Assembly: GCF_001267885.1 (NCBI RefSeq)
Contig: NZ_CP012382.1
Span: 3,273,001 to 3,337,000 of the forward strand
DNA: 64,000 nucleotides
Reading direction: 5' to 3'
Origin: Streptomyces ambofaciens ATCC 23877
GTDB taxonomy: Bacteria; Actinomycetota; Actinomycetes; Streptomycetales; Streptomycetaceae
The notes beneath the pieces are model-generated. The model searched no databases and was not told where the DNA came from. It worked only from the letters and a program-made list of their open reading frames with translations. Positions 46,855 through 55,862 of this stretch are shown here, piece by piece. The translations under genes and the position numbers were made by a program. Each line of letters begins with the position of its first letter. Position 1 is the first letter of the stretch.

Positions 46855-46893
46855 GGATATTCATATCCTCGCTTCGTGAATAGAACTAGTCAA
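46855..46893 (-). promoter_or_regulatory. hut operon promoter with palindromic operator
   Basis: On the minus strand TTGACT (46893-46888) and GAGGAT (46870-46865) are 17 bp apart, a good vegetative promoter. A perfect 14-bp palindrome, GGATATGAATATCC, overlaps and follows the -10 (46868-46855). The region is notably AT-rich. A repressor or inducer protein is expected here; its identity is unknown. Confidence 0.65.
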
Positions 46894-47017
46894 TACGTCT
46901 CGTGTCCCGGTGCCGAGGCGCCACGGGTGTGTGGCTCGATGGGATGGGCAGGCAGCCAGGGGTGCGCGCGGGCGGGCAGGGGTGCGCACGGGCAGGCAGC
47001 GAGGGACGGAGGATCGC

Positions 47018-48436
47018 GTGGGCGACGGCACGGGCATGAGCGGTGGCACGGGCATGAGCGGCGGCCCCGGCGGGATCGGCGCACGGCGGGCGGCTCGGCG
47101 GGACGAGGCGGTGCGGGCGGCCGTGGAGCAGGGTCTGCTCGGACCCGGTACGCCGATCGTCGGGCTGCTGGACGTCACCGGGATCCGGGAGTCGGCGGCG
47201 GCGCTGCGAGCGGCGTTCGAGGCGGTGACGGCGCCCGGGACGCCCGTGCTGCACGCCTTCGCGGTGAAGGCGTCCCCGCTGGTCCCGGTGGTGCGGCTGC
47301 TGCACGAGGAGGGTATCGGGGCGGAGGTCGCGAGCCCGGGTGAGCTGGCGCTGGCGCGGGCGGCGGGGGTACCGCCGGAGCGGACGGTGCTGGACTCCCC
47401 CGCCAAGACGCCGGACGAGCTGCGGGAGGCGCTCACGCTGGGCGTCGCGGTCAACGCGGACAACCCGCAGGAACTGGAGCGCGTCGACGCGCTGATGGCC
47501 GAGGGCACGAGCGCCTCCCCGCTCGGCATCCGGGTCAACCCGCAGATCGGCGGGGGGTCCATCGAGGCCCTGTCGACGGCGACGGCGACTTCCAAGTTCG
47601 GGGTGGCGCTGCGCGACGAGGGAGCGCGCGAGTGGGTGGTGCGGGCGTACCTGGACAGGCCGTGGCTGACCCGGCTGCACGCGCACACCGGGTCCCAGGG
47701 CATTCCGCTCTCCCTGATGGCCGAGGGCGTGGCGGAGACGTACGCGCTCGCCGAGGAGATCAACGAGCGGGCCGGACGCCGGCAGGTCGACACGCTCGAC
47801 ATCGGCGGCGGCCTGCCGGTGAACTTCGCGTCCGACGAGACGACACCGACGTTCGCCGACTACGCGCGCGTGCTGCGCGAGGCGGTGCCGGGGCTGTTCG
47901 ACGGCCGGTACGGGCTGGTCACCGAGTTCGGGCGGTCCCTGCTGGCCGAGCACGGCGCCGTCGTGGCGCGCGTGGAGTACGCCAAGAGCGCCGGGGGGCG
48001 ACCGGTCGCGGTGACGCACGCGGGCGTCCAGGTCGCGACGCGGACGGTGTACGCGCCGGGGGCGTGGCCGCTGCGGATCGCCGCGTACGACGGCAAGGGG
48101 CTGCCGAAGCAGGGTCCGGACGTGGTGCAGGACGTGGCGGGTCCGGCGTGCTTCGCGGGCGACCTGCTGGCGGTCGGACGCGCCCTGCCGCGGCTGGAGC
48201 AGGGGGACTACGCGGCGGCGCTGGACACGGGGGCGTACTACTTCGCGCATCACTACGCGTACAACTCGCTCGCCCGTCCCGCGGTCCACGGGTTCGCGGG
48301 GCGCGCGGGCGGCGGTGTCGCCTTCGCGACCGTCCGGGAGGCCCAGACGGTCGACGAGATCGTCGCCGAGGCGGGAGGTGAGCACGCCGCCGCGCTGACG
48401 GACCTGGCCGGCCGCGGGGGTTCCGCCGGCTCGTAG
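47018..48436 (+). CDS. PLP-dependent decarboxylase (fold III, diaminopimelate/ornithine decarboxylase family)
   Basis: A 472-residue protein. GTG 47018 follows GACGGAGG. PLP-binding Lys84 in LHAFAVKASPLVPVV; GAEVASPGELALARAAG; substrate-side LHAHTGSQGIPL; glycine-rich phosphate site TLDIGGGLPVNFA; LVTEFGRSLLAEHG. It resembles LysA/DC-family enzymes but lacks the normal CESGD-type catalytic cysteine block (here ACFAGDLLAVG is in that place), so the substrate is uncertain. Divergent from hutU. The 3' end is the first copy of a 118-bp tandem repeat. Confidence 0.8.
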   Translation: MGDGTGMSGGTGMSGGPGGIGARRAARRDEAVRAAVEQGLLGPGTPIVGLLDVTGIRESAAALRAAFEAVTAPGTPVLHAFAVKASPLVPVVRLLHEEGIGAEVASPGELALARAAGVPPERTVLDSPAKTPDELREALTLGVAVNADNPQELERVDALMAEGTSASPLGIRVNPQIGGGSIEALSTATATSKFGVALRDEGAREWVVRAYLDRPWLTRLHAHTGSQGIPLSLMAEGVAETYALAEEINERAGRRQVDTLDIGGGLPVNFASDETTPTFADYARVLREAVPGLFDGRYGLVTEFGRSLLAEHGAVVARVEYAKSAGGRPVAVTHAGVQVATRTVYAPGAWPLRIAAYDGKGLPKQGPDVVQDVAGPACFAGDLLAVGRALPRLEQGDYAAALDTGAYYFAHHYAYNSLARPAVHGFAGRAGGGVAFATVREAQTVDEIVAEAGGEHAAALTDLAGRGGSAGS

Positions 48437-48752
48437 GCGGCCGGCGGCCCTCGCGGCGGCCGTGCGCGGGCCGCCGCCCCGCGTCCCCGGGGGCGGCGCT
48501 GCCGCCGAGGCCCCACGGACCTGGCCGGCCACGGGGATTCCGGCGGCTCCTAGGCGGCCGACGGCCCCCGCGATGGCCGTGCCCGCGTCGCCGCCCCGCG
48601 CCCCCCGGGGGCAGCGCTGCCACCGAGGCCCCACGGACCTGGCCGGCCACGGGGATTCCGGCGGCTCCTAGGCGGCCGACGGCCCCCGCGATGGCCGTGC
48701 CCGCGTCGCCGCCCCGCGTCCCCGGGGGCGGCGCTGCCGCCCAGGCCCCCGG
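48401..48752. repeat. 117-118 bp direct repeat, three copies, first copy within the decarboxylase gene
   Basis: Units start with GACCTGGCCGGCC at 48401, 48518 and 48636. Copies 2 and 3 are almost identical; copy 1 contains the last 11 codons and stop of the decarboxylase and is more diverged. Each copy includes CGGCGGCTC followed by TAGG. Confidence 0.9.
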
Positions 48753-48840
48753 GGGCAGCGCTGCCGCCGAGGCCCTCGGGTGCGGTGCTGCCGCCCAGGC
48801 CCGCGGGTGCGGTGCTGCCGCCGGGGTGCCCTCGGGTGGA
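48718..48840. repeat. 27-bp tandem repeat, four to five copies
   Basis: Units of the form CCGGGGGCGGCGCTGCCGCC followed by CAGGCC, continuing directly from the 118-bp array up to the next gene. Together the two arrays account for the whole 48437-48859 spacer. Confidence 0.8.
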
Positions 48841-48859
48841 CCGGCGCGGCGGCGCTCGG

Positions 48860-49444
48860 TCAGACCAGGGCGGGCGTCTTGCGACGCGCGCCGCCCGGAG
48901 CCGCGTCACCCGCCGCGATGCCGGTGCTGCGGTACGCCTTCACGGTCTTGGACGCCGGCCGGCCGGCGTTGCGGGCGAGCCAGTCCACGCGGACCCACAG
49001 CAGAGCGTTCTCGGCCTGTTCGCGACGGCCGATCCAGGCGGACTTCAGCCAGAGACCCGCGCCGCAGCCGGCCATGAGCAGTCCGGCCGCGGCGGGGACC
49101 GCGAAGGCGCTGCCCAGGGCGGCGACGAAGGCGAGGAGCAGCCACCAGCGGTGGCCCCGGCGCCAGTTGCGCACGGTCACCGCGCGGTCCTGGAGCACGT
49201 CGTGCTTGCCCGCGCGGGCGGCCGACCGGGCCAGGGCGGTGTACCGCCTCCGGCGCACGCACGCCACGACGGCCGTCGCGACGATGAACAGCGCGGCACC
49301 GGCCAGGACGCCGATCCGGCGCCCGGTCAGCCCCGGCACCAGCGCCCCGATGCCCGCCGCGAACACGCCCAGCCACCACAGTGGTGCCGCCCCCGCCCGT
49401 ACGACGACGGCGACCCGAACCAGCCCCTGTCCTCCGCGCGCCAC
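48860..49444 (-). CDS. Integral membrane protein of unknown function
   Basis: A 194-residue protein with about four helices: PLWWLGVFAAGIGALVPGL, IGVLAGAALFIVATAVVACV, WWLLLAFVAALGSAFAVPAA and AGLLMAGCGAGLWL. A basic cytoplasmic loop (VRRRRYTALARSAARAGKHD) and a C-terminal soluble tail. No family recognised. GTG 49442-49444. It lies 122 bp after the RpiR gene on the same strand. Confidence 0.75.
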   Translation of the reverse strand: MARGGQGLVRVAVVVRAGAAPLWWLGVFAAGIGALVPGLTGRRIGVLAGAALFIVATAVVACVRRRRYTALARSAARAGKHDVLQDRAVTVRNWRRGHRWWLLLAFVAALGSAFAVPAAAGLLMAGCGAGLWLKSAWIGRREQAENALLWVRVDWLARNAGRPASKTVKAYRSTGIAAGDAAPGGARRKTPALV

Positions 49445-49566
49445 GTCCGGCCTCCTGTCCCGTTCTCGCTTCCCGCGATGCGTCTGAAGGGTGTGCGGTG
49501 CCGCAGGTTAGCGGGGGAAGGTGAGACGAGTCTGAGAACGCGGCCGCCGGTGCCGCCGGCCCGCCG

Positions 49567-50499
49567 TCACTCCACGAAGAGCCCTCGCGCCGCCGCCTTC
49601 GTGTCGAACTCCTCCAGCCTGGCCTGGGCGTCCGGCAGGTCGTCGCACATGGCCTCCAGCAGCATCCGCCCCAGCAGCATCGGCGCGCAGGCGGTGTCGA
49701 AGGCGAGGCCGGTGCCGACGGCGGCGGGCAGCAGCAGGTCGGACACCTTGGCGACCGGCGCGAAGGCGGAGTCGGCGACGGTCACGACGGTGAGCCCGGC
49801 CTCCTTGGCGTGGGCGAGCGCGTCGACGACCTCGCGCGGATGGCGGGGCAGGGCGAAGCAGAGCAGGGCCGTCGCCCCGGCCCGGACCGCGGCGTCGACG
49901 CGGTCGCGGAGCATCGTGCCGCCCTCGTCCAGCAGCCGGACGTCCGGGTGGACCTTGGCGGCGAAGTAGGCGAAGCCGTGCGCCTGGGCCGCCGCCGCCC
50001 GCAGTCCGAGGACGGGCAGGGGGCGGCTCCCGGCGAGCGTCCGGCCCGCCTCCCGCACCGGCCCGGGGTCGGCCAGCACCTCGGCCAGATGCCGCAGGTT
50101 CTCGATCTCGGCCGCCACGGCCTGCTGGTACTCGTTGCGGGACCCGGTGTCCGTCGCCGGTTCGGCGGGCGCGACCTCGCGCAGGTGGCGGCGCAGCGCC
50201 GGATAGCCGTCGAAGCCGAGGGCGACGGCGAAGCGGGTCACGGACGGCTGGCTGACCCCGGCCAGCTCGGCCAGCTCCACGCTGGACAGGAAGGGCACGT
50301 CGGCGGCGCGCCGCACCATGCTGTGCGCGATGCGCCGCTGGGTCGGCGTCAGACGGTGCCCCTCGAACAGTGCCTGCAGCCGCGCGGCCGGACTGTCGCC
50401 CCCACCGGCCGCACCGGCCTCACGGGCCCCACCGGCCCCACCGGCCGCACCGGCCGCACCCAGTCCGCCGGCTCCGCCGGTCCGGCCGGTCCCGCTCAT
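49567..50499 (-). CDS. RpiR/MurR-family transcriptional regulator
   Basis: A 310-residue regulator. After a Gly/Ala-rich start comes the HTH_6 domain (LTPTQRRIAHSMVRRAADV, SSVELAELAGVSQPSVTRFA, LGFDGYPALRRHLREV), then a SIS sugar-isomerase-like domain (LPVLGLRAAAAQAHGFAYFA, GATALLCFALPRHPREVVDA, LTVVTVADSAFAPVA). RpiR proteins sense phosphosugars or, in some species, control hut genes. It is 3 kb from hutU on the same strand. ATG 50497-50499 behind GAGGGGGAC. Confidence 0.88.
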   Translation of the reverse strand: MSGTGRTGGAGGLGAAGAAGGAGGAREAGAAGGGDSPAARLQALFEGHRLTPTQRRIAHSMVRRAADVPFLSSVELAELAGVSQPSVTRFAVALGFDGYPALRRHLREVAPAEPATDTGSRNEYQQAVAAEIENLRHLAEVLADPGPVREAGRTLAGSRPLPVLGLRAAAAQAHGFAYFAAKVHPDVRLLDEGGTMLRDRVDAAVRAGATALLCFALPRHPREVVDALAHAKEAGLTVVTVADSAFAPVAKVSDLLLPAAVGTGLAFDTACAPMLLGRMLLEAMCDDLPDAQARLEEFDTKAAARGLFVE

Positions 50500-50535
50500 C
50501 ACTGTCCCCCTCGGCCTATTCACCTGCCTCAATTT

Positions 50536-50553
50536 CTGCATACCGTTATACAG
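50536..50553 (-). promoter_or_regulatory. Putative RpiR autoregulatory operator
   Basis: CTGCATACCGTTATACAG is symmetric at 14 of 18 positions and lies 37 bp upstream of the RpiR start in an AT-richer patch. Its position suits autoregulation. Confidence 0.5.
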
Positions 50554-50716
50554 CGAGGCGGCGGGACACACGACGCCGAGCGCCCCCTCGGTCTCCCCGG
50601 CCCAGCCCGGTCCGGCCCGGCCCGGCCCGGGCCCGGCCGGCCACCGGTCTCCCCCCGGCGGAAACGGGGGGTTACCCCCAGTGCCCGCGCCGCCCCGGCT
50701 GTCTACCGTGGGCGGC

Positions 50717-51148
50717 ATGACGGGAATGGACGGGCGGGACACCGACCTCAAGAAGGAACTCGACGCCACCCTGCAGACCCGCAGGGAACTCGGTGAGGAG
50801 TACGAGTCGGCGCTGGTGGACTCGTTCCTGGAGAAGGTCGACCAGCGCATCGACTCGGCGGTGGAGCGCAGGGTGCGCCGGCAGATCGCCGAGCAGCAGA
50901 TGACGGCGGCCCGCGACAGCCGGTCGCCGAGGACCACGGACTCCTTCGGCGAACGCTTCGGCTTCGGCATCGTCTCGCTGGTCCTGGCGGTCCCGCTGTC
51001 CGCGATCGGCGGCGGCGTCGCGGACCTCCCGGGACTGCTGGTCGCCTGGGCCGGCATCGTCGGGGTCAACGTCGTCCAGGCCGCCCGGACCACCCCCGGC
51101 CTCTTCACACGACGCCGCTCCGGCAAGGACGACGCCTGGGAGGACTGA
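50717..51148 (+). CDS. Small membrane-associated protein with charged N-terminus
   Basis: A 143-residue protein. An acidic/basic helical region (DLKKELDATLQTRRELGEEY, EKVDQRIDSAVERRVRRQIA) likely forms a coiled coil, followed by two short hydrophobic stretches (GFGIVSLVLAVPLSAIGGGV, LPGLLVAWAGIVGVNVV). No domain recognised; similar genes are common in Streptomyces. ATG 50717 has no ribosome site, and TACCGT at 50704-50709 suggests a leaderless transcript. Confidence 0.75.
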   Translation: MTGMDGRDTDLKKELDATLQTRRELGEEYESALVDSFLEKVDQRIDSAVERRVRRQIAEQQMTAARDSRSPRTTDSFGERFGFGIVSLVLAVPLSAIGGGVADLPGLLVAWAGIVGVNVVQAARTTPGLFTRRRSGKDDAWED

Positions 51149-51472
51149 GAGCCGCAGCCCCGGGCCGACGGCGGGTCCGGGAGGACGGGGAGAAGACTGC
51201 GCGGGGACCGCCGCACCCCCATCGCTGGGGGGCGGGACGACGGCGGTCCCCGCGGGGGACGCGCTCGGTTCCGGGCCTCACGGCCGGGGCGGCGCGTCCG
51301 TGGCGTCCTTGGAAGTCCGGGAGCCGCTCCGGAAGGTCCTCGACGCCGACAACGACAACTGTGCCGGGCCCGTGTTAAGCGTGTGCTGCGCGCACATGAC
51401 GTGCACGTACCACTTCCGCGAAGTCCGCTTCCGCGTGGTCCACGGAGATCATCACGGGCCCGGCCGGTGCCG
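51149..51472. other. Convergent spacer with strong hairpins
   Basis: No credible gene. A 71-residue frame at 51300-51512 lacks a ribosome site and overlaps the beta-synthase end. The main content is the terminator hairpin at 51201-51253 and a second stem near 51256-51299 (GGACGCG / CGCGTCC). Confidence 0.6.
51201..51253. terminator. Bidirectional terminator between convergent genes
   Basis: Outer 13-bp stem GCGGGGACCGCCG / CGGCGGTCCCCGC with an inner ACCCCCA / TGGGGG stem, forming an extended hairpin. Confidence 0.8.
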
Positions 51473-52861
51473 CTACTTCCCGCTGCCGGCGAGGAAGGAC
51501 AGCAGGTCCTGACGGCTCACCACACCGGTCGGCCTGCCCTCGACGAGGACGATCGCCGCGTCGGCCGCGCCGAGCACCGCCATCAGGTCCGCGACCGGCT
51601 CGCCGGAACCGACCTGCGGCAGCGGGGCCGACATGTGCTTCTCCAGCGGGTCCTCCAGCGAGGCCCGCTTGGTGAACAGGGCGTCCAGCAGCTCGCGCTC
51701 CACGACCGAGCCGACGACCTCGGCGGCCATCACGTCCGGGTGACCGGCGCCGGGCTTGACGATCGGCATCTGCGAGACGCCGTACTCCCGCAGCACCTCG
51801 ATGGCCTCGCCGACGGTCTCGTCCGGGTGCATGTGGACGAGGGAGGGGATGTGGCCGCCCTCCTTGTGGTTCAGGACCTCGGCGACGCGGGCGCTGGGGC
51901 CGGCGTCCTCCAGGAAGCCGTAGTCGGCCATCCACTCGTCGTTGAAGATCTTGCTGAGGTAACCGCGCCCGCTGTCCGGCAGGAGGACGACGACCACGTC
52001 GTCCTCGCCGAGCCGCTCGGCCACCTCCAGCGCCGCGACGACCGCCATGCCGCAGGAGCCGCCCACCAGCAGGCCCTCCTCCTTGGCGAGACGGCGGGTC
52101 ATCTGGAAGGAGTCCTTGTCGGAGACGGCGACGATCTCGTCCGCGACCTCGCGGTCGTAGGCGGTCGGCCAGAAGTCCTCGCCGACGCCCTCGACGAGGT
52201 ACGGCCGGCCGGAGCCGCCCGAGTAGACCGAGCCCTCGGGGTCGGCGCCGATCACCTTCACCGCGCCGTCACTGGCCTCCTTGAGGTAGCGCCCGGTGCC
52301 GGAGATGGTGCCTCCGGTGCCGACGCCGGTGACGAAGTGGGTGATCTTCCCCTCCGTCTGCTCCCACAGCTCGGGGCCGGTGGAGTGGTAGTGGGAGAGC
52401 GGGTTGTGCGGGTTGGAGTACTGGTCCGGCTTCCAGGCGCCCGGCGTCTCGCGGACCAGCCGGTCGGAGACGTTGTAGTAGGAGTCCGGGTGCTCGGGGT
52501 CGACCGCCGTCGGGCACACGACCACCTCGGCGCCGTACGCGCGCAGCACGTTGATCTTGTCGGTGGACACCTTGTCAGGGCAGACGAAGATGCACTTGTA
52601 GCCCTTCTGCTGCGCCACGATCGCGAGGCCCACGCCCGTGTTGCCGCTGGTCGGCTCCACGATGGTGCCGCCGGGCCGCAGCTCTCCGCTCTTCTCTGCG
52701 GCCTCGATCATGCGCAGGGCGATGCGGTCCTTCACCGAGCCGCCCGGGTTGAAGTACTCCACCTTGGCCAGGACGGTCGCCCTGATGCCCTTGGTCACGC
52801 TGTTGAGCCGCACCAGCGGGGTGTTGCCGACGAGGCTGATCATCGAGTCGTGGAAATGCAC
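51473..52861 (-). CDS. Cystathionine beta-synthase
   Basis: A 462-residue PLP enzyme with regulatory domain. ISLVGNTPLVRLNSV; PLP Lys in FNPGGSVKDRIALRMI; IVEPTSGNTGVGLAIVA; GVGTGGTISGTGRYLKE. Two C-terminal CBS repeats (VHMHPDETVGEAIEVLREYG, then GEPVADLMAVLGAADAAIVL). It condenses serine and homocysteine to cystathionine, or works as an O-acetylserine-type synthase. GTG 52859-52861 has GGAG 6 nt upstream; a TTG 7 codons earlier is in frame but lacks this. Confidence 0.9.
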   Translation of the reverse strand: MHFHDSMISLVGNTPLVRLNSVTKGIRATVLAKVEYFNPGGSVKDRIALRMIEAAEKSGELRPGGTIVEPTSGNTGVGLAIVAQQKGYKCIFVCPDKVSTDKINVLRAYGAEVVVCPTAVDPEHPDSYYNVSDRLVRETPGAWKPDQYSNPHNPLSHYHSTGPELWEQTEGKITHFVTGVGTGGTISGTGRYLKEASDGAVKVIGADPEGSVYSGGSGRPYLVEGVGEDFWPTAYDREVADEIVAVSDKDSFQMTRRLAKEEGLLVGGSCGMAVVAALEVAERLGEDDVVVVLLPDSGRGYLSKIFNDEWMADYGFLEDAGPSARVAEVLNHKEGGHIPSLVHMHPDETVGEAIEVLREYGVSQMPIVKPGAGHPDVMAAEVVGSVVERELLDALFTKRASLEDPLEKHMSAPLPQVGSGEPVADLMAVLGAADAAIVLVEGRPTGVVSRQDLLSFLAGSGK

Positions 52862-53029
52862 CGTGGTCTCCGGATGCTGCAAAAGGTGTGGTCGTTATCG
52901 GTCCCGCCAGCCTATGGCCTGCCGACCCGGTGATGCCCCGTGACGGTCGTTCACTCCCCGTTGAGATTGGGCGACCGTCGGTACGGGGCAAGCAGTGGGT
53001 GTACGGGTTGGAGGAGGTGGCGGCGACGC

Positions 53030-54055
53030 ATGACAAGCATGTCGAGGGCGCGGGTGGCCAAGAGGATCGCGGCCGGGGCGGCGTACGGCGGTGGCGGCAT
53101 CGGGCTGGCCGGCGCGGCCACGGTCGGTCTGCTGCTGGCGGAGGTGCAGCTGGCCAGGCGCCGGGTGGGCATCGGCACGCCCGACCGGGTGCCGAACGCG
53201 GAGGGGCTCTACGGCCACACCCTGCCCACGGCCGGGGAGCCGCCCCTGCGGCTCATGATGCTGGGCGACTCCACGGCGGCCGGGCAGGGCGTGCACCGGG
53301 CCGGGCAGACGCCGGGGGCGCTGCTGGCGTCGGGGCTGGCGGCGGTGGCGGAGCGGCCGGTGGAGCTGCGTTCCGTCGCGGCGCCGGGGGCGTGTTCGGA
53401 CGATCTGGACCGGCAGGTGGCGCTGGTCCTCGCGGACCCGGGGCGGACCCCCGACATCTGCGTGATCATGATCGGGGCGAACGACGTCACCCACCGCATG
53501 CCGGCGACCCAGTCGGTCCGGCACCTGGCGGGGGCGGTACGGCGACTGCGCACGGCGGGCGCGGAGGTGGTGGTCGGCACCTGCCCGGATCTGGGCACGA
53601 TCGAGCGGGTGCGGCAGCCGCTGCGCTGGCTGGCGCGGCGGACCTCACGGCAGCTCGCGGCGGCGCAGACCATCGGCGTCGTGGAGCAGGGCGGGCGCAC
53701 CGTGTCGCTGGGGGACCTGCTGGGCCCGGAGTTCGCGGAGAACCCGCGGGAGCTGTTCGGCCCCGACAACTACCACCCGTCCGCCGAGGGCTACGCCACG
53801 GCCGCGATGGCGGTACTGCCGTCGGTGTGCGCCGCGCTCGGCCTGTGGCCGGCCGATGAGGAGCGTCCCGACGCGCTGCGCCGCGAGGGCTTCCTGCCCG
53901 TGGCGCGGGCGGCGGCCGAGGCCGCGTCCGAGGCGGGCACGGAGGTGGCGGCCGCGATGCCGACCGGGCCGCGCGGACCTTGGGCGCTGCTCAAGCGCCG
54001 ACGGCGCCGGAGGGTGCCGGAGGCGGAACCGGCACGGTCCGCCCAGTCGAGGTAG
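53030..54055 (+). CDS. SGNH/GDSL hydrolase, membrane-anchored
   Basis: A 341-residue protein. An N-terminal hydrophobic segment (AAYGGGGIGLAGAATVGLLL) anchors or exports it. SGNH blocks: LMMLGDSTAAGQG (nucleophile Ser), oxyanion Gly in VELRSVAAPGACSDDLD, VIMIGANDVTHRM (Asn) and GPDNYHPSAEGY (Asp/His). It likely deacylates an ester substrate. The C-terminus ends in KRRRRRRVPEAEP. ATG 53030; another ATG is three codons later. GGAGGAGG lies 12 nt upstream. Confidence 0.85.
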   Translation: MTSMSRARVAKRIAAGAAYGGGGIGLAGAATVGLLLAEVQLARRRVGIGTPDRVPNAEGLYGHTLPTAGEPPLRLMMLGDSTAAGQGVHRAGQTPGALLASGLAAVAERPVELRSVAAPGACSDDLDRQVALVLADPGRTPDICVIMIGANDVTHRMPATQSVRHLAGAVRRLRTAGAEVVVGTCPDLGTIERVRQPLRWLARRTSRQLAAAQTIGVVEQGGRTVSLGDLLGPEFAENPRELFGPDNYHPSAEGYATAAMAVLPSVCAALGLWPADEERPDALRREGFLPVARAAAEAASEAGTEVAAAMPTGPRGPWALLKRRRRRRVPEAEPARSAQSR

Positions 54056-54059
54056 CACC

Positions 54060-54200
54060 CCCACCCGGCACCCGCCGGAACATCGCCACCCGGCGACCCC
54101 GAAAGTTGGCCGCCCGGCGCCCCCCGGAACATCGCCGCCCGGCTACCCCGAAAAATGGCCGCCCGGCAACCCCCGGGAAGATCGCCGCCCGGCGTCCCCA
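54060..54200. repeat. About 29-bp degenerate repeats after the SGNH gene
   Basis: Repeated pieces GGAACATCGCC, CGCCCGGC and CCCCGAAA alternate in the first part of the 54056-54545 spacer. Confidence 0.7.
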
Positions 54201-54245
54201 GAGCACCGCCGGGCGGCGGCCCCGGGACGAGGCCGGACGGCACCA

Positions 54246-54330
54246 CCCAGCCCGTCCGGCGTTTGAGGACGAGGCCGTCCAGGCCGAAGCGGGGGTCTGG
54301 GGGCGCAGCCCCCAGGGGGAGCACCCCAGC
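54246..54330. repeat. Dispersed Streptomyces intergenic repeat
   Basis: The segment with GTCCGGCGTTTGAGGACGAG, GCCGAAGCGGGGGTCTG and GGGGGCGCAGCCCCC matches, by memory, a sequence present in many copies between genes of Streptomyces chromosomes. It ends in a GGGGGCGCAGCCCCC hairpin, which could act as a terminator for the SGNH gene. Confidence 0.6.
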
Positions 54331-54420
54331 ACCGGGGGACCCAGCCCAGGGGGAGCCCAGCCCAGGGGGGAGCAGCCCCCAACCCCCCACACCTCACCCC
54401 CCGCCCGACCGCCGGAGGCC

Positions 54421-54435
54421 CAAGCAAGCGCTTAG
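54421..54435. promoter_or_regulatory. Possible lipid-metabolism operator upstream of the thiolase gene
   Basis: CAAGCAAGCGCTTAG carries the palindrome AAGCGCTT. CTAAGC-N-GCTTG type sites are TetR operators in front of beta-oxidation genes in related actinobacteria. It is 111 bp upstream of the thiolase start. Confidence 0.35.
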
Positions 54436-54545
54436 AAAGTTGCGGTCCATGTCACACCCCCGCACCCGTGACCCAGGCCATACGTCCGGGTAACTTCCCA
54501 ACCAGCCCCGCCAGTCCTCCGTACCGACTCGCCACTGGAGCCGTG

Positions 54546-55766
54546 ATGCCCGAAGCCGTGATCGTCTCAGCCGCCCGCTCCCCCATCGGCCGCGCTTTCA
54601 AGGGCTCCCTCAAGGACCTGCGCCCCGACGACCTGGCCGCCACGATCATCCAGGCCGCCCTCGCCAAGGTCCCGGAGCTGGACCCCAGGGACATCGACGA
54701 CCTGATGCTCGGCTGCGGCCTGCCCGGCGGCGAGCAGGGCAACAACCTCGGCCGCATCGTCGCCGTCGAGATGGGCATGGACCACCTGCCCGGCTGCACC
54801 GTCACCCGGTACTGCTCCTCGTCCCTGCAGACCTCGCGCATGGCCCTGCACGCCATCAAGGCCGGCGAGGGCGACGTCTTCATCTCGGCCGGTGTCGAGA
54901 TGGTCTCCCGGTTCGCCAAGGGCAACTCCGACAGCCTGCCGGACACCCGCAACCCGCTCTTCGCCGAGGCCGAGGCCCGTACCGCGGAGGTCGCGCAGCA
55001 GGAGGGCACGACCTGGCACGACCCGCGCGAGGACGGCCTCGTCCCCGACCCGTACATCGCCATGGGCCAGACCGCCGAGAACCTCGCCCGCGCCAAGGGC
55101 GTCACCCGGCAGGACATGGACGAGTTCGGCGTCCGCTCGCAGAACCTCGCCGAGGAAGCCATCAAGAACGGCTTCTGGGAGCGCGAGATCACCCCGGTCA
55201 CGCTGCCCGACGGCACCGTCGTCTCCAAGGACGACGGCCCGCGCGCCGGCGTCACCCTGGAGGCCGTCCAGGGCCTCAAGCCCGTCTTCCGCCCGGACGG
55301 CCTGGTCACCGCCGGCAACTGCTGTCCGCTCAACGACGGCGCCGCGGCCCTCGTGATCATGAGCGACACCAAGGCCCGCGAGCTGGGTCTGACCCCGCTC
55401 GCCCGCATCGTCTCCACCGGCGTCTCCGGCCTCTCCCCCGAGATCATGGGCCTCGGCCCGGTCGAGGCGAGCAAGCAGGCCCTGTCCCGCGCCGGGCTGA
55501 CCATCGACGACATCGACCTGGTCGAGATCAACGAGGCCTTCGCCGCGCAGGTCATCCCCTCCTACCGCGACCTCGGCATCCCGCTGGAGAAGCTGAACGT
55601 CAACGGCGGCGCCATCGCCGTCGGCCACCCCTTCGGCATGACCGGCGCCCGCATCACCGGCACGCTGATCAACTCCCTGCAGACGCACGACAAGCAGTTC
55701 GGTCTGGAGACCATGTGCGTCGGCGGCGGCCAGGGCATGGCCATGGTCATCGAGCGCCTGAGCTGA
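54546..55766 (+). CDS. Acetyl-CoA acetyltransferase (thiolase)
   Basis: A 406-residue thiolase, ATG 54546 behind CTGGAG. Nucleophilic Cys90 in [31 protein letters not shown] with the catalytic His, and [18 protein letters not shown] with the second Cys; [10 protein letters not shown] is also typical. It either cleaves 3-ketoacyl-CoA or condenses two acetyl-CoA. Lipid catabolism is likely given the upstream site. It is followed by an intrinsic terminator. Confidence 0.93.
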   Translation: MPEAVIVSAARSPIGRAFKGSLKDLRPDDLAATIIQAALAKVPELDPRDIDDLMLGCGLPGGEQGNNLGRIVAVEMGMDHLPGCTVTRYCSSSLQTSRMALHAIKAGEGDVFISAGVEMVSRFAKGNSDSLPDTRNPLFAEAEARTAEVAQQEGTTWHDPREDGLVPDPYIAMGQTAENLARAKGVTRQDMDEFGVRSQNLAEEAIKNGFWEREITPVTLPDGTVVSKDDGPRAGVTLEAVQGLKPVFRPDGLVTAGNCCPLNDGAAALVIMSDTKARELGLTPLARIVSTGVSGLSPEIMGLGPVEASKQALSRAGLTIDDIDLVEINEAFAAQVIPSYRDLGIPLEKLNVNGGAIAVGHPFGMTGARITGTLINSLQTHDKQFGLETMCVGGGQGMAMVIERLS

Positions 55767-55827
55767 CCGTCGCACCGAGCGGACCGAGGGACGGTCGGTA
55801 GCACCCGCGGGACCCAGCGTGACACGC

Positions 55828-55862
55828 GACCCGGAACCCCGGTCACCCCAGGGTTCTGGGTC
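55828..55862 (+). terminator. Intrinsic terminator after the thiolase gene
   Basis: A 12-bp stem GACCCGGAACCC / GGGTTCTGGGTC (one mismatch) followed by GTTTTGT. Confidence 0.8.

Noticed and set aside
51300..51512. Small Cys/His-rich frame before the beta-synthase gene
   Set aside because: No ribosome site, overlaps the 3' end of the convergent gene, and codon pattern is not convincing.
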